From Candidatus Bathyarchaeota archaeon (lineage in GTDB: Archaea; Thermoproteota; Bathyarchaeia; Bathyarchaeales; Bathycorpusculaceae): a stretch of DNA of 45,177 nucleotides. The notes under the pieces are model-generated. The model had not been told where the DNA came from. It worked only from the letters and a program-made list of their open reading frames with translations, and searched no databases. Both the position numbers and the translations under genes were made by a program. Of the stretch, positions 1-9,585 are shown one piece after another. The DNA lies in NCBI GenBank assembly GCA_937873375.1, contig CALMWK010000037.1:1-45177 (forward strand), written 5' to 3'. Every line of letters begins with the position of its first letter. Within the stretch, counting starts at the first letter, position 1.

Positions 1-1
1 A

Positions 2-40
2 GGGTCAAGTGACAATTCGGGCACGGTGAGGCTTGCATGA
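2..40 (+). CDS. C-terminal end of an upstream gene (…GSSDNSGTVRLA*), possibly an ACT-domain protein
   Basis: Open frame from window start ending in TGA that overlaps the hom ATG (ATGA); product guess rests only on the short tail and position before hom. Confidence 0.4.
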   Translation, partial: GSSDNSGTVRLA

Positions 41-1065
41 GGATTATTTTAGTTGGCTATGGCGTAGTCGGGAAGGGTGTAACTACAATTCTTGCTCGCA
101 AAGATGCTGAAAAGGTTAAGGAGTACGGGTTTAACCCAAAAATTGTTGCTATCGCCGATATAGATGGCGCGGTTATAGACCCAAGAGGTCTGAGTCCTGA
201 AAAGCTGGAAGCTATTAAGCAAAAAGGTTTTCCAATATCAAAAGACCCCGACTTTGGGCGTCCAGGGATGCCAGCGTTAGATGTTATTGAGTCGGTTGAA
301 GCAGAAGTGGTTGTTGAAGTCACACCTGTCAACATCAAAAACGGTGAACCAGCTCTATCACATATCATTAAAGCTTTCAAAACAGGGAAACACGTTGTTA
401 CAACCAACAAGGGACCATTAGCCTTAGCCATGCCAGCACTCACAGAACTGGCAGAGTACAACAACGTTTACCTCAGATTCAGCGGCACAGTCGGCGGTGG
501 AACACCCATGCTCGAGTTCGCCAAGAAATGCCTCGCAGGGGACAAAATACTTGCCATACAGGGCATATTAAACGGCACAACTAACTACATACTAACCGAA
601 ATGTCTCAAAACCGCGTAACCTTCCAAGAAGCGCTAACAAATGCACAGAAGCTTGGTTACGCCGAGAGAGAACCGTCCATGGACATTGACGGATTCGATA
701 CTGCCTGCAAAGTGGTCATTCTGGCGAACTGGATAATGAACAAGAAAATAACCTTAAAAGACGTAGACATAAAAGGCATCCGTGACGTATCTTTGGAAGC
801 GCTTGATGAAGCCGCCAAAAGGGGCAATACAATCAAGCTCATAGGTTCAATAGACGGCGACAGACCAACCGTGAAGCCAACGGAGATACCGAAAAACAAC
901 CCCTTATGCGTCAGCGGAGTCCTAAACGCAGTAACCTTCTCTACCGAATTTGCGGGTGAACAAACCCTCGTCGGCAGAGGCGCAGGCGGCATGGAAACTG
1001 CCAGTGCAGTTTTAAGAGACCTCTTAGACATAAGACATAAGTTAGCAACCAAACTACTAACCTAA
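37..1065 (+). CDS. hom: Homoserine dehydrogenase
   Basis: N-terminal Rossmann GYGVVGKGV; TTNKGPLA and GTVGGGTPMLEF, ILNGTTNYILTEM, GYAEREPSMDIDGFD motifs of homoserine dehydrogenase. Confidence 0.95.
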   Translation: MRIILVGYGVVGKGVTTILARKDAEKVKEYGFNPKIVAIADIDGAVIDPRGLSPEKLEAIKQKGFPISKDPDFGRPGMPALDVIESVEAEVVVEVTPVNIKNGEPALSHIIKAFKTGKHVVTTNKGPLALAMPALTELAEYNNVYLRFSGTVGGGTPMLEFAKKCLAGDKILAIQGILNGTTNYILTEMSQNRVTFQEALTNAQKLGYAEREPSMDIDGFDTACKVVILANWIMNKKITLKDVDIKGIRDVSLEALDEAAKRGNTIKLIGSIDGDRPTVKPTEIPKNNPLCVSGVLNAVTFSTEFAGEQTLVGRGAGGMETASAVLRDLLDIRHKLATKLLT

Positions 1066-1083
1066 AGAAAAGGTGGAATAGAC

Positions 1084-2490
1084 ATGAAGATTGTGATGAA
1101 GTTCGGCGGAACCAGCGTTGGCACAGGCAAAAACATTCGCCACGTAGCCAATTTAGTTACACAGCATGCTAAGAACGATTGCAAAGTTGCCGTTGTGGTT
1201 TCGGCGTTGGCAGGCGTCACTAACAGCTTGCTTGAGATTGCTTGCCAAGCCAAGAAAAGCGATGCAAAACACATCGAAACCGTCACAAAAAAACTACTCC
1301 AAAAACATCTAGAAGCAATTTCAACCGCCATCACCAGCAAACAAATCCAAAAAGAAGTCAGCCAAATCACAGAAAACACAATCTCTGAACTAGAAAAAGT
1401 CCTAACAGGCATATGCTATGTCGGCGAACTCACCCCAAAATCTAAAGATTATGTCGTATCATTCGGTGAACGATTGTCTGCACCCATCGTTTGGGGAGCC
1501 ATAAAAGACCACAAAACCGAAACCCAATGTTTCACAGGCAAAGAAGCAGGCATAGTTACCGACTCAAACTTCGGCGACGCCGACCCCCTTATGAACTACA
1601 CAACACACCTCGTCCGCGAACGCCTCGGACCACTACTCGAAAAAGGCGTCATCCCAGTAGTAACAGGATTCATCGCCGCAAACCAAGACGGCATAGTAAC
1701 CACGGTTGGCCGTGGCGGCTCAGACTACACCGCAACCATCCTAGGCGTGGCACTGCAGGTTGACGAAATCTGGATATGGACTGACGTCGACGGCATAATG
1801 ACCACTGACCCCAAAATTGTTCCAGCCGCCCAAATGCTGCCCCAGCTCAGCTATCAGGAAGCGGCAGAAATGGCGATTTTCGGAGCCAAAGCCATGCACC
1901 CACGGGCATTGGGACCAGTAATTAAAGAAAACATACCAGTACGGATACGCAGCACTCTTCATCCAGATAACCAGGGAACGCTCATAACCAAAGAACCCAA
2001 CGCAAAAATCACCGAAGCCGTCAAAGCCGTAGCCCTCATCAAAGACGTCGCCATGGTTAACGTTAACGGCGCAGGCATGGTGGGTGCTCCTGGAAGTTAC
2101 GCCAAAGTCTTTGAGGTTCTGGGCAAAAACAACATCAACATCATGATGATTTCCACAGCCGTCTCCGAAGCAAACATCTCCATGGTAATCCGCAGAAACC
2201 TTGTAGGCAGAGCCCTCAGTACACTGGAGATTGCGCTGATAGGAAGAGGAACAGTCAGCGAAGTAACCACAGAAGATGACGTTGCCGTAGTAGCAGTGAT
2301 GGGAGCCAACATGAAAGGCACACTCGGAGTCGCATCAAAAATCTTCTCAACCGTCGCCAAAGCAGGAATAAACATCCGCATGATTGCACAAGGCAGCTCA
2401 GAGCTGAACATCTCGTTCGTGGTTAAAGAGAAAGACGGCACAGCAGTGGTTCGGGCTATTCACAAAGAGTTTGGACTAGACAAAATATAA
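1084..2490 (+). CDS. lysC: Aspartate kinase with C-terminal ACT domains (copy 1)
   Basis: MKFGGTSVG, GRGGSDYTATILG, WTDVDGIMTTDPKIVP; C-terminal ACT repeats; adjacent to hom. Confidence 0.95.
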   Translation: MKIVMKFGGTSVGTGKNIRHVANLVTQHAKNDCKVAVVVSALAGVTNSLLEIACQAKKSDAKHIETVTKKLLQKHLEAISTAITSKQIQKEVSQITENTISELEKVLTGICYVGELTPKSKDYVVSFGERLSAPIVWGAIKDHKTETQCFTGKEAGIVTDSNFGDADPLMNYTTHLVRERLGPLLEKGVIPVVTGFIAANQDGIVTTVGRGGSDYTATILGVALQVDEIWIWTDVDGIMTTDPKIVPAAQMLPQLSYQEAAEMAIFGAKAMHPRALGPVIKENIPVRIRSTLHPDNQGTLITKEPNAKITEAVKAVALIKDVAMVNVNGAGMVGAPGSYAKVFEVLGKNNINIMMISTAVSEANISMVIRRNLVGRALSTLEIALIGRGTVSEVTTEDDVAVVAVMGANMKGTLGVASKIFSTVAKAGINIRMIAQGSSELNISFVVKEKDGTAVVRAIHKEFGLDKI

Positions 2491-2495
2491 AACAA

Positions 2496-3182
2496 CTACT
2501 TTCCTTTTTTGTCGTTGCTTACTTTTTGGGCTATAAACGCGTTCCACGGCGAACCAGCTTCAGTGACTACTTGAACAGTCGCAAAACCCACAGAAAGCAG
2601 AAGATCGCGGATTTCTTCCAGCGGCAAAAGACACACATGTGTTTTTTCAATCAGTTTTGCGTGTTCAACTTCGTACACGCCGTCCTTCACCATTTCGTTC
2701 ACCATAAGCAACTTGCCATTGGGCTTTAGCACCCGTTTTATTTCCCGCATGGCGTCAGGAATATTGGACCAGAAATAGTAGGTTTCAAAAGCAGTCACCA
2801 AATCAAAAAAGTTATCGGGAAAAACCATTTTTTCAACTGATCCTTCGAGTATTTCCACGCGGTTTTCGGCAATCAGTTGTTTGTTGACTTTTTTGGAGTA
2901 TTTCACCATATCAGGGGAGTAGTCGATGCCGAAAACTTTGCCTTGACTTGCCCGTTGAACCAGTCGGTTGACGGTTTTGCCGCCGCCACAACCCACATCC
3001 AAAATCACGTCGTCAGGGGCAATATCCACATGTGAAAGCCCCCATAGTGTCAGCGGTTTATGGTTGCGATTCATCAGAGCGGCGATTAATCTGCCTCGGA
3101 GACCTGTGGGGCGTTTAAATTGGTCCATTAACCCGAACATTGAAGGTCCTTCCAAAAGCGGGAAACATAGAAGCATATGCAC
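2496..3182 (-). CDS. Class I SAM-dependent methyltransferase
   Basis: VILDVGCGGGKTVNRLV motif I, IDYSPDMV motif II, FDLVTAFETYYFW, Methyltransf_11/25-like. Confidence 0.85.
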   Translation of the reverse strand: MHMLLCFPLLEGPSMFGLMDQFKRPTGLRGRLIAALMNRNHKPLTLWGLSHVDIAPDDVILDVGCGGGKTVNRLVQRASQGKVFGIDYSPDMVKYSKKVNKQLIAENRVEILEGSVEKMVFPDNFFDLVTAFETYYFWSNIPDAMREIKRVLKPNGKLLMVNEMVKDGVYEVEHAKLIEKTHVCLLPLEEIRDLLLSVGFATVQVVTEAGSPWNAFIAQKVSNDKKGK

Positions 3183-3188
3183 ATTGAG

Positions 3189-4340
3189 TTATTGAACTGG
3201 GTTTTCATGCCCGTTTCCGTTGCTGTTGCCGTTTTTCTTGTTGTTGTACAGTTCGCCGAGTTTCAGGATGGTTTCCTTGTAAACCTGAATGCTGTCAAGG
3301 TATTCGCTTATGACTATGTGCTCGTCGGTTGTATGGTCCAGATGACCATCGCCTGGGCCGTAAGTAACTATGGGCAGGTTCATGGCTTTCCCTAGGATGT
3401 TCATGTCGCCGGTACCTGTTTTCCGCAGAAGAGTGGCGGGTTTGTTGAGGACTTTTCGGACAGATGCTGACAGGGCATGCACGAGGGGGGAGCTTTTGGG
3501 TACTTCGAAAGGCTCCACGGAATCTTTCATGGTTGCTTTCACAGTTACTTTTGGGTTGGTGGCTTTGTATTGTTCAATGGCGTCTAGGGTTTGCTCGAAA
3601 ACTTGGGCGGTAGTGAATTGGGGAGGAATTCGAATGTCTAGGTGTATTTCGGTTTCGAAGGGAATCACTGAGTCTGCTCTGCCGCCGCTAATCTTTGTTA
3701 AGCAGGAGGTTATGGCGTAGTAGGGACTTTCCTGTTGTTCTATGGGAGGGTAGCTTTTCTTGATGTGTTCTGAAATCTCAAAGGCTTTGTCGAGGGCGTT
3801 CTCGTAGAGCCACGGCGTTGAAGAGTGCCCCGTTGTAGTTTTAACCACAACTTTGAGTTGGATTTGTCCTTTGTAGCCGATGGTTACGTTTTCGACGCCG
3901 CTGGGCTCACCGAATATGGCGTAGTCCGCTTCAATTCCTTCATGTATGATGTGTCTGACGCCTCGGCTGGTGGCTTCTTCTTCAACTACGCTGGCAACTA
4001 GGACTCTTCCTTTGAAGGCTGGTTCTTTGGCAACTTGCGCTGCCGCCATAACCATAGCTGCCAGTGGTCCTTTGGCGTCCACTGCGCCTCTGGCGTAGAT
4101 TTTGCCTTCTTCAACACGCAACGGAAGGTATCCTGCAACGGTATCCATGTGCCCACATAAGAAGATAGTGGGTTCGCCTTCACCGAAGGTGCCGATGACG
4201 TTTCCTATGGCGTCTACGCCCACTTGGAACCCTAGTTTTTTCATTTCTCCAGCCAGAAAGTTGGCTATGTCTTCTTCTTTGCCTGAGGGGCTGTAGATGC
4301 CCAAAAGGTTAGTTAGAAGGCGTATTGCTTGCTCTTGCAT
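3189..4340 (-). CDS. lysK: [LysW]-lysine/[LysW]-ornithine hydrolase (M20 family)
   Basis: M20 metallopeptidase motifs (LCGHMDTVAG, GRGAVDAKGPLAAMV-like, VEEEATSRG); position in lysWXYZJK cluster. Confidence 0.88.
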   Translation of the reverse strand: MQEQAIRLLTNLLGIYSPSGKEEDIANFLAGEMKKLGFQVGVDAIGNVIGTFGEGEPTIFLCGHMDTVAGYLPLRVEEGKIYARGAVDAKGPLAAMVMAAAQVAKEPAFKGRVLVASVVEEEATSRGVRHIIHEGIEADYAIFGEPSGVENVTIGYKGQIQLKVVVKTTTGHSSTPWLYENALDKAFEISEHIKKSYPPIEQQESPYYAITSCLTKISGGRADSVIPFETEIHLDIRIPPQFTTAQVFEQTLDAIEQYKATNPKVTVKATMKDSVEPFEVPKSSPLVHALSASVRKVLNKPATLLRKTGTGDMNILGKAMNLPIVTYGPGDGHLDHTTDEHIVISEYLDSIQVYKETILKLGELYNNKKNGNSNGNGHENPVQ

Positions 4341-5520
4341 TTTCTTCTTCCTCCAACGCTACGTCGAGAACGGCTATTGCTTTGTCAACTTGCGCTTTTG
4401 TTATGACCATGGGCGGCAGGAAACGCAGCACGTTCCGTCCAGCATCCAAGATTAGAACGCCTTTTTCTGCAGTTTTAAGTACGATGTTGAAAACGTCAAA
4501 GCGGAGTTCCACACCCAGCATCAAGCCCTTTCCGCGAACCTCTTTGATTATCGTGTGTTTGCCTTGGAGCGCTTCCAGTTGTTCCTTGAAGTACTTGCCC
4601 ATCGAGGCTGCTTTTTCAGTCAGGTTTTCTTCTATTAGTGCGTCTATGGCGGCGCATCCGGCAGCGCAAACCAGCGGGCTACCGCTAAACGTGGTGGAGT
4701 GTTCGCCAACTTTGAATGCTGCCATGATGTGTTCTTTGGCGACGGTTATGCCGATGGGTAAGCCACCTGCGAAAGGCTTGGCGAGGCACATTATGTCGGG
4801 TGTGACGCCCCAGTGTTCGCACCCAAAGAGCTTACCTGTTCGCCCGAAACTCGTCTGAACCTCATCGAAGATTAAGAGGACATTTTTCTCGTCGCAAAGT
4901 TGGCGCAAACCTTGAAGGAAGCCGTCTGGGGGCACGCGGATTCCGCCTTCTCCGCGGATGGGTTCGAGGAGGACTGCGGCGGTTTTGTCGGTTATGGCTT
5001 CTTTGACTTTCTCCAAGTTATCTGGAGGGACATGCTTGATTTCAGGAACCAGCGGCAGGAAGGGTTCGCGGTACTTCTTGTCCCACGTCGCGGATAGGGC
5101 GCCCATGGTTTTTCCGTGGTAGCCGCCCATCATGGCAATTATTTCAGGTTTGCCTGTGTATTTGCGTGCGAGTTTGATGGCGCATTCGACGGATTCGGCG
5201 CCGCTGTTGGAAAGAAAAGCCTTGTTCAAGCCTTTCGGGGTTATGCTTGTGAGTTTTTCTAGAAACTCGGTACGTTTGTTGTTGTATAGGCTGGCGTGGC
5301 ACGAAATCAACGTCTCAGCTTGCTTACAAACTGCCGCGACAACTTTGGGGTGACAGTGCCCAAGCAGAGCAACGCCGTAGCCGCCCATGCAGTCCACGTA
5401 TTCTTTGCCGTTTATGTCCCAAAGAGTTGCGCCTTTGCCTTTAGTTATCACTATCTGGCGTTTGCCGAAAACATTCGCCATCAGCTTGTTTTCTTGGTCA
5501 ATTATGTCTTTTTCATACAC
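4309..5520 (-). CDS. lysJ: [LysW]-aminoadipate/glutamate semialdehyde transaminase (class III aminotransferase)
   Basis: Class III aminotransferase features (SNSGAESVECAIKLAR, LIFDEVQTSFGRTGKLF, LAKPFAGGLPIG); cluster context. Confidence 0.9.
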   Translation of the reverse strand: MYEKDIIDQENKLMANVFGKRQIVITKGKGATLWDINGKEYVDCMGGYGVALLGHCHPKVVAAVCKQAETLISCHASLYNNKRTEFLEKLTSITPKGLNKAFLSNSGAESVECAIKLARKYTGKPEIIAMMGGYHGKTMGALSATWDKKYREPFLPLVPEIKHVPPDNLEKVKEAITDKTAAVLLEPIRGEGGIRVPPDGFLQGLRQLCDEKNVLLIFDEVQTSFGRTGKLFGCEHWGVTPDIMCLAKPFAGGLPIGITVAKEHIMAAFKVGEHSTTFSGSPLVCAAGCAAIDALIEENLTEKAASMGKYFKEQLEALQGKHTIIKEVRGKGLMLGVELRFDVFNIVLKTAEKGVLILDAGRNVLRFLPPMVITKAQVDKAIAVLDVALEEEENARASNTPSN

Positions 5521-6322
5521 GGGTAATCACAGTGCCAGTTTCATGCTTCAACGCTGAAGAAATCGGGTTTTTCCCAGCGCCTGAGGTTATTAGGACTTCA
5601 CCTACGCCTTGGTTAAGAGCTTCCAAAGCAGCATGGACTTTGGTGCTCATGCCCGCGCCGATGCTGCCGAGGACTTCTTTGACTTCTGAGGCGCCAATTT
5701 TTGGGATGCGCTCGCCTTTGAGCATCAAGCCTTCCACGTTGGTGAGCAGGATGAGGCGGTCAGCTTTGAGAGCGCCTGCGAGTATGGCTGCGGTTCGGTC
5801 ACCGTCCACGTTAAGAGGTTCATATTCTTCGCTCATGGCTATGGGCGTCACGATGGGCGTGTAACCCTTTTCCAGCATGAAGTTTATCAGGTCTGTGTTG
5901 ACTTGGTTGATTTTTCCTGTGTAGCCGCCGTCGATGACGCGTTTGCGTCCTTTCTCATCAACAACTATGAGTCGAGTTTTGCGTTCCGCTTTTAGAATCG
6001 CTCCGTCCAACCCAGACAAGCCTACAGTTGGGATGCCTTGGCTTTGCATGGCAAGGACGATTTGTTTGTTGATTTTGCCCGCCATAACCATGGAGTAGAT
6101 TTCTATGGTTTCTTTGTCGGTGTAGCGGCTTCTGAAGCCTTCAGGTGACATTATGAATTTTTGTTCTTTACCCAGTTTAGAGGCAATTTCGGTGACTTCG
6201 ACGCCGCCGCCGTGGACCAGAACAGCCTTGTTTTCTGCCAGTAACGCTTTGAGGTCGGTGACGAGGTCGCTTGACGCGCCTTCTTTGAGTATGCTTCCGC
6301 CCATTTTTACTACGAGTAACAT
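5513..6322 (-). CDS. lysZ: [LysW]-aminoadipate/glutamate kinase (ArgB-like)
   Basis: MLLVVKMGGSIL, VHGGGVEVTEIA, N-acetylglutamate kinase-like fold. Start moved to internal Met (MLLVVKMGG); track ORF extends to 6397. Confidence 0.9.
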   Translation of the reverse strand: MLLVVKMGGSILKEGASSDLVTDLKALLAENKAVLVHGGGVEVTEIASKLGKEQKFIMSPEGFRSRYTDKETIEIYSMVMAGKINKQIVLAMQSQGIPTVGLSGLDGAILKAERKTRLIVVDEKGRKRVIDGGYTGKINQVNTDLINFMLEKGYTPIVTPIAMSEEYEPLNVDGDRTAAILAGALKADRLILLTNVEGLMLKGERIPKIGASEVKEVLGSIGAGMSTKVHAALEALNQGVGEVLITSGAGKNPISSALKHETGTVITRV

Positions 6323-6327
6323 AGCTA

Positions 6328-7395
6328 TCACATCGGATGGAAACCAGTGCTTTTTAGGCCAGTTGTTTCGTCGATGCCCATCATAAGGTTGAGGCATTGG
6401 ACACCTTGACCTGAGGCGCCCTTCACCATGTTGTCAATCGCCGAGAACATCAACAGGCGGTTTGTGCGGGTGTCGATTTCAAAGCCTATGTCGCAGAAGT
6501 TTGTGCCCAAGGTAACTTTGGGGTCAGGCAGCTGGTACATGCCTTTCTGGTACTTGACGAACCGTATGAAAGGTTCACCTTCGTAAGTTGAGCGCAAAGC
6601 TTTCCAAACGTCTTTTGCTGCAATTGGCTGCGTGGGAAATGTGTAAGCTGTAGCTAAGATGCCGCGGACCATGTTGACGGCGTGTGGAGTAAATGAAACT
6701 GTAACTGGTTCACTTGACAGTGCGCTGAGTTCTTGTTCAACTTCGCCTATGTGGCGGTGCCCTGTGACTTTGTAGGGACGGACGCCTCCGAAGCGTTCAG
6801 GGTGGTGTGATGCGCTGGTCGGTTTGCTGCCTCCGCCGCTGGAACCCACTTTAAGGTCTACAACAACGCGGTTTGTCTCGACCAGCCCAGCCTTGATTAT
6901 GGGAACTAAAGCGAAAATGGCAGCGCTTGCCATGCACCCCGGGCAGGCTACGAGGCGCGCTTTCTTGATTTCTTCGCGGTGCAGTTCAGGCATACCGTAC
7001 GCTGCTTCTTTGAGCAGGTCAGGATTAGCGTGTTTCCAGCCGTACCAAGTTTCGTAGTCTGCGGGGTTTTTTAGTCGGAAATCTGCGCTCATGTCTATGA
7101 CTTTTAAGCCTGCTTCCAGAAGCGTGGGAACAAGGTTTACGCTACCGCCGTGTGGGGTAGCTGTGAAGATGAGGTCGCAGTTCTTTTGAAGTTCGGCTAT
7201 GTCTTGGGGAACAAATTTTAGTTGGGTTAATCCGCGCAGGTTCGGGTGCGAGTTGAAGACGTATTCGCCTGCGCTTTGGCGACTGGTAACCATGGTTACC
7301 TCTACTTGTGGGTGGAGAAGTATGAGCCGCAGGAGTTCTCCTCCGACGTATCCTGTTCCGCCGATTATTCCTATTCGCATCACTTGTTTTTTCAC
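6328..7395 (-). CDS. lysY: [LysW]-aminoadipyl/glutamyl phosphate reductase (ArgC-like)
   Basis: GIIGGTGYVGGELLRLILLHPQ, VACPGCMASAAIFAL active-site Cys, HRHIGEVEQELS. Confidence 0.92.
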   Translation of the reverse strand: MKKQVMRIGIIGGTGYVGGELLRLILLHPQVEVTMVTSRQSAGEYVFNSHPNLRGLTQLKFVPQDIAELQKNCDLIFTATPHGGSVNLVPTLLEAGLKVIDMSADFRLKNPADYETWYGWKHANPDLLKEAAYGMPELHREEIKKARLVACPGCMASAAIFALVPIIKAGLVETNRVVVDLKVGSSGGGSKPTSASHHPERFGGVRPYKVTGHRHIGEVEQELSALSSEPVTVSFTPHAVNMVRGILATAYTFPTQPIAAKDVWKALRSTYEGEPFIRFVKYQKGMYQLPDPKVTLGTNFCDIGFEIDTRTNRLLMFSAIDNMVKGASGQGVQCLNLMMGIDETTGLKSTGFHPM

Positions 7396-7412
7396 CTTTG
7401 ATTTGGTTATTG

Positions 7413-8585
7413 TTAGAGGATGCTTTGGGCTCCCTTCAGCAGTGGGACGGCCACGTTGATGCCTGCTATGAGGCGGGTTTGCTCCCAGAATTCGGGGCAG
7501 CTGTTAGCCTCGTGGAACACTATTTGGAGTCTATTTGTTTCGACGTTTTCTTCGATGACGCTTTTAACTTTAGCGTACGACTCGGTACTCATGTAACTCT
7601 TAAAAGCAGCTTCTAGTTTGTCGTTCCATGTTTTGAAGTCGCGCAGGCGAGTTTCGTCCTGTTTGACTTTCTTGATAGCTTCGAAGGGGGCGGCTGCTTT
7701 TTGGAGTTCAGTTTTGATTGTTTCGTCGTCTACTGGTTTGTTTTCGCCAACGTTCATCATGGCGTCTAACGCGAATACCCATGCGTCGTGTTCTTTTCCG
7801 AGGGCTTTGCCGCATTTCACGGCTAACTCGCGAATGTGCAGGGGTAGTTTGGCGTCAAAGACGAGGTTGCCGAGGAATGTGTTGGTTCGGAAGTCGTTAA
7901 ATCCTGCCCGTGCCAACGCAACTGGGTGGCAGACGGGGTCTTTTCGTTTTTCTTTGGAGACTATTATTCGGAGGTCGTAGAACCATTTTTGGATGAGCTC
8001 TTGCGCTACTACCCCTACGGGATTTATAATTGAAGAGGTTGTTTGCTGGACGTTTGTGATGAGGTCTTGGCGGTTTTTGGAGAGCACGATGCCTTTGCCG
8101 TGGGTGCCAGCGTCGGGTTTGATGACGACTTCGCTGCCGATTTCCTGTTGAAGCAGGTCAGCTATGTCGGGTTCGTTGTGGATTACTCTGCCGTCTTTGG
8201 TTGTGTCAAACGGGTCGCAGGGTACGTAAGTTGTTTTAGGAATCGGTAGCCCTAGTGCCCAGAACTGCAGGAGGGTGCGGAATTTGCTGTAGCAGGCGAA
8301 TTCTATGGATGAGGGGTTGATGACTTTTTTGCCGAAAACTTCCATGGTGTGGGCGGCGTAGACGCGGCGGTTTTTGCTTTGGGCGCGGTTCAGGACTACG
8401 GCGATGTCTTTGATTGTGTCTGTGAAGTTTTTGCCTTTGCTGGCAACGTTATAGTTTCCTTTGCCTATGGAGATTGCGATTTTGCGGAACGGAATAAAAG
8501 TCAAATCTATGCCCAGTTCTTGCGCGGTTAGTTTTATGCCGTTTTCGTCGTTTTCTGAGCGTTCATAAAGCAGTCCGATGCTCAT
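7413..8585 (-). CDS. lysX: LysW–aminoadipate (or glutamate) ligase, ATP-grasp, with a long insertion
   Basis: RimK/LysX-type ATP-grasp (VVIKPDAGTHGKGIVL, FRTNTFLGN, EANSCPEF); directly downstream of lysW. Unusually long (390 aa). Confidence 0.82.
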   Translation of the reverse strand: MSIGLLYERSENDENGIKLTAQELGIDLTFIPFRKIAISIGKGNYNVASKGKNFTDTIKDIAVVLNRAQSKNRRVYAAHTMEVFGKKVINPSSIEFACYSKFRTLLQFWALGLPIPKTTYVPCDPFDTTKDGRVIHNEPDIADLLQQEIGSEVVIKPDAGTHGKGIVLSKNRQDLITNVQQTTSSIINPVGVVAQELIQKWFYDLRIIVSKEKRKDPVCHPVALARAGFNDFRTNTFLGNLVFDAKLPLHIRELAVKCGKALGKEHDAWVFALDAMMNVGENKPVDDETIKTELQKAAAPFEAIKKVKQDETRLRDFKTWNDKLEAAFKSYMSTESYAKVKSVIEENVETNRLQIVFHEANSCPEFWEQTRLIAGINVAVPLLKGAQSIL

Positions 8586-8689
8586 CGTTGGAGGGCTCCT
8601 TTGTAAAATTTTTAAATAAAGAATAAGTGGGAGATGAGTTTAGGTGAAGTATCCATCATTGAGGTTTTGTTGGTTTTGGTGGATACTGT

Positions 8690-8863
8690 CTATTCGCCCC
8701 AGTCTTCTCCTTCCAGAGTTAACTCTTGAAGGTCAACGCATCCGTCGTTTACTTGTTTCACTTCAAGTTCTAGTCCGCATCCTGGGCAGCTGAGGATTTC
8801 TCCTTTTGCTGTGTCGGTTGGAACGTCAAGGTCTGCGTCACAGTCGGGACATTTAGCTTTCAT
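8690..8863 (-). CDS. lysW: Amino-group carrier protein LysW (57 aa)
   Basis: CPDCDADLDV…CPGCGLELEV zinc ribbon and C-terminal EDWGE. Start at MKAKCPDC supported by GAGGTG SD in the minus strand; track ORF extends to 8908. Confidence 0.93.
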   Translation of the reverse strand: MKAKCPDCDADLDVPTDTAKGEILSCPGCGLELEVKQVNDGCVDLQELTLEGEDWGE

Positions 8864-9163
8864 TGCCTTCACCTCTTGGGTATTCAGGGTTGGTGTTTGT
8901 TTACTCATCTTGTTCTCACGTTTATTTTATATGAAATATCTTTGTGAGGTACGTGCGTTTCTTTTAAACATTGCGACTTATTTGTAACATCTTGGACTGC
9001 TAATGTTCCAAATGGGACAGAGGTTCAATGCGCTACGCGTAAAAGCAAGTTCGAAAAACCCAAGACCACATCATGGAAAAAACGGAATCCGCACCTTTCA
9101 GGGGCAAAAACTACAGAAAACGTTAAATCTAAACAACCGTAAAACTATGTTGGGCACAAGCGG

Positions 9164-9574
9164 ATGGATAATAAAGATAAAGAAATTCTTAAAATCCTCA
9201 AAGACGATGGTCGAGCAGGCTATATCGACATCGGAAAAAAGATTGGCTTATCTGAAGGCGCTGTTAGGAAAAGAATCAAAACCCTAACGGACATGGAAGT
9301 TATTAGAAAGTTCACGGTTAAAATCGGCGTTGCTGAGGGCGCTGAAGCCATAGTGTTGCTTTCAACAAATCCTGCCTTGCCCACACTAGAAGTTTCCAAA
9401 AGAATACAGCAGATTTCAAACGTGGAAACCATCTACGAAGTTACGGGCGAATACGATATAGTCGCGGTCATTGGCGGCATGAATGTGGTGGAAGTTAACG
9501 AGTGTATAGAGAAAATCCGCCGCGTCGAAGGCATACAGAAAACCAACACCATGATTGTCCTACGCAGCTGGTAG
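9164..9574 (+). CDS. Lrp/AsnC family transcriptional regulator (LysM-like by position)
   Basis: MDNKDKEILKILKDDGRAGYIDIGKKIGLSEGAVRKRIKTL HTH plus RAM/ACT-like C-terminal domain; divergent from lysW. Confidence 0.92.
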   Translation: MDNKDKEILKILKDDGRAGYIDIGKKIGLSEGAVRKRIKTLTDMEVIRKFTVKIGVAEGAEAIVLLSTNPALPTLEVSKRIQQISNVETIYEVTGEYDIVAVIGGMNVVEVNECIEKIRRVEGIQKTNTMIVLRSW

Positions 9575-9585
9575 AAAAAAGCACG

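Noticed and set aside
1491-1763. Arg/Pro/His-rich + strand ORF inside lysC (MGSHKRPQNRNPMFHRQRSRHSY…)
   Set aside because: Out-of-frame shadow of A/C-rich lysC codons; low-complexity composition, no SD or family resemblance.
9003-9287. 94-aa ORF overlapping the start of the Lrp gene
   Set aside because: Different frame, no motifs; Lrp frame has the HTH domain.
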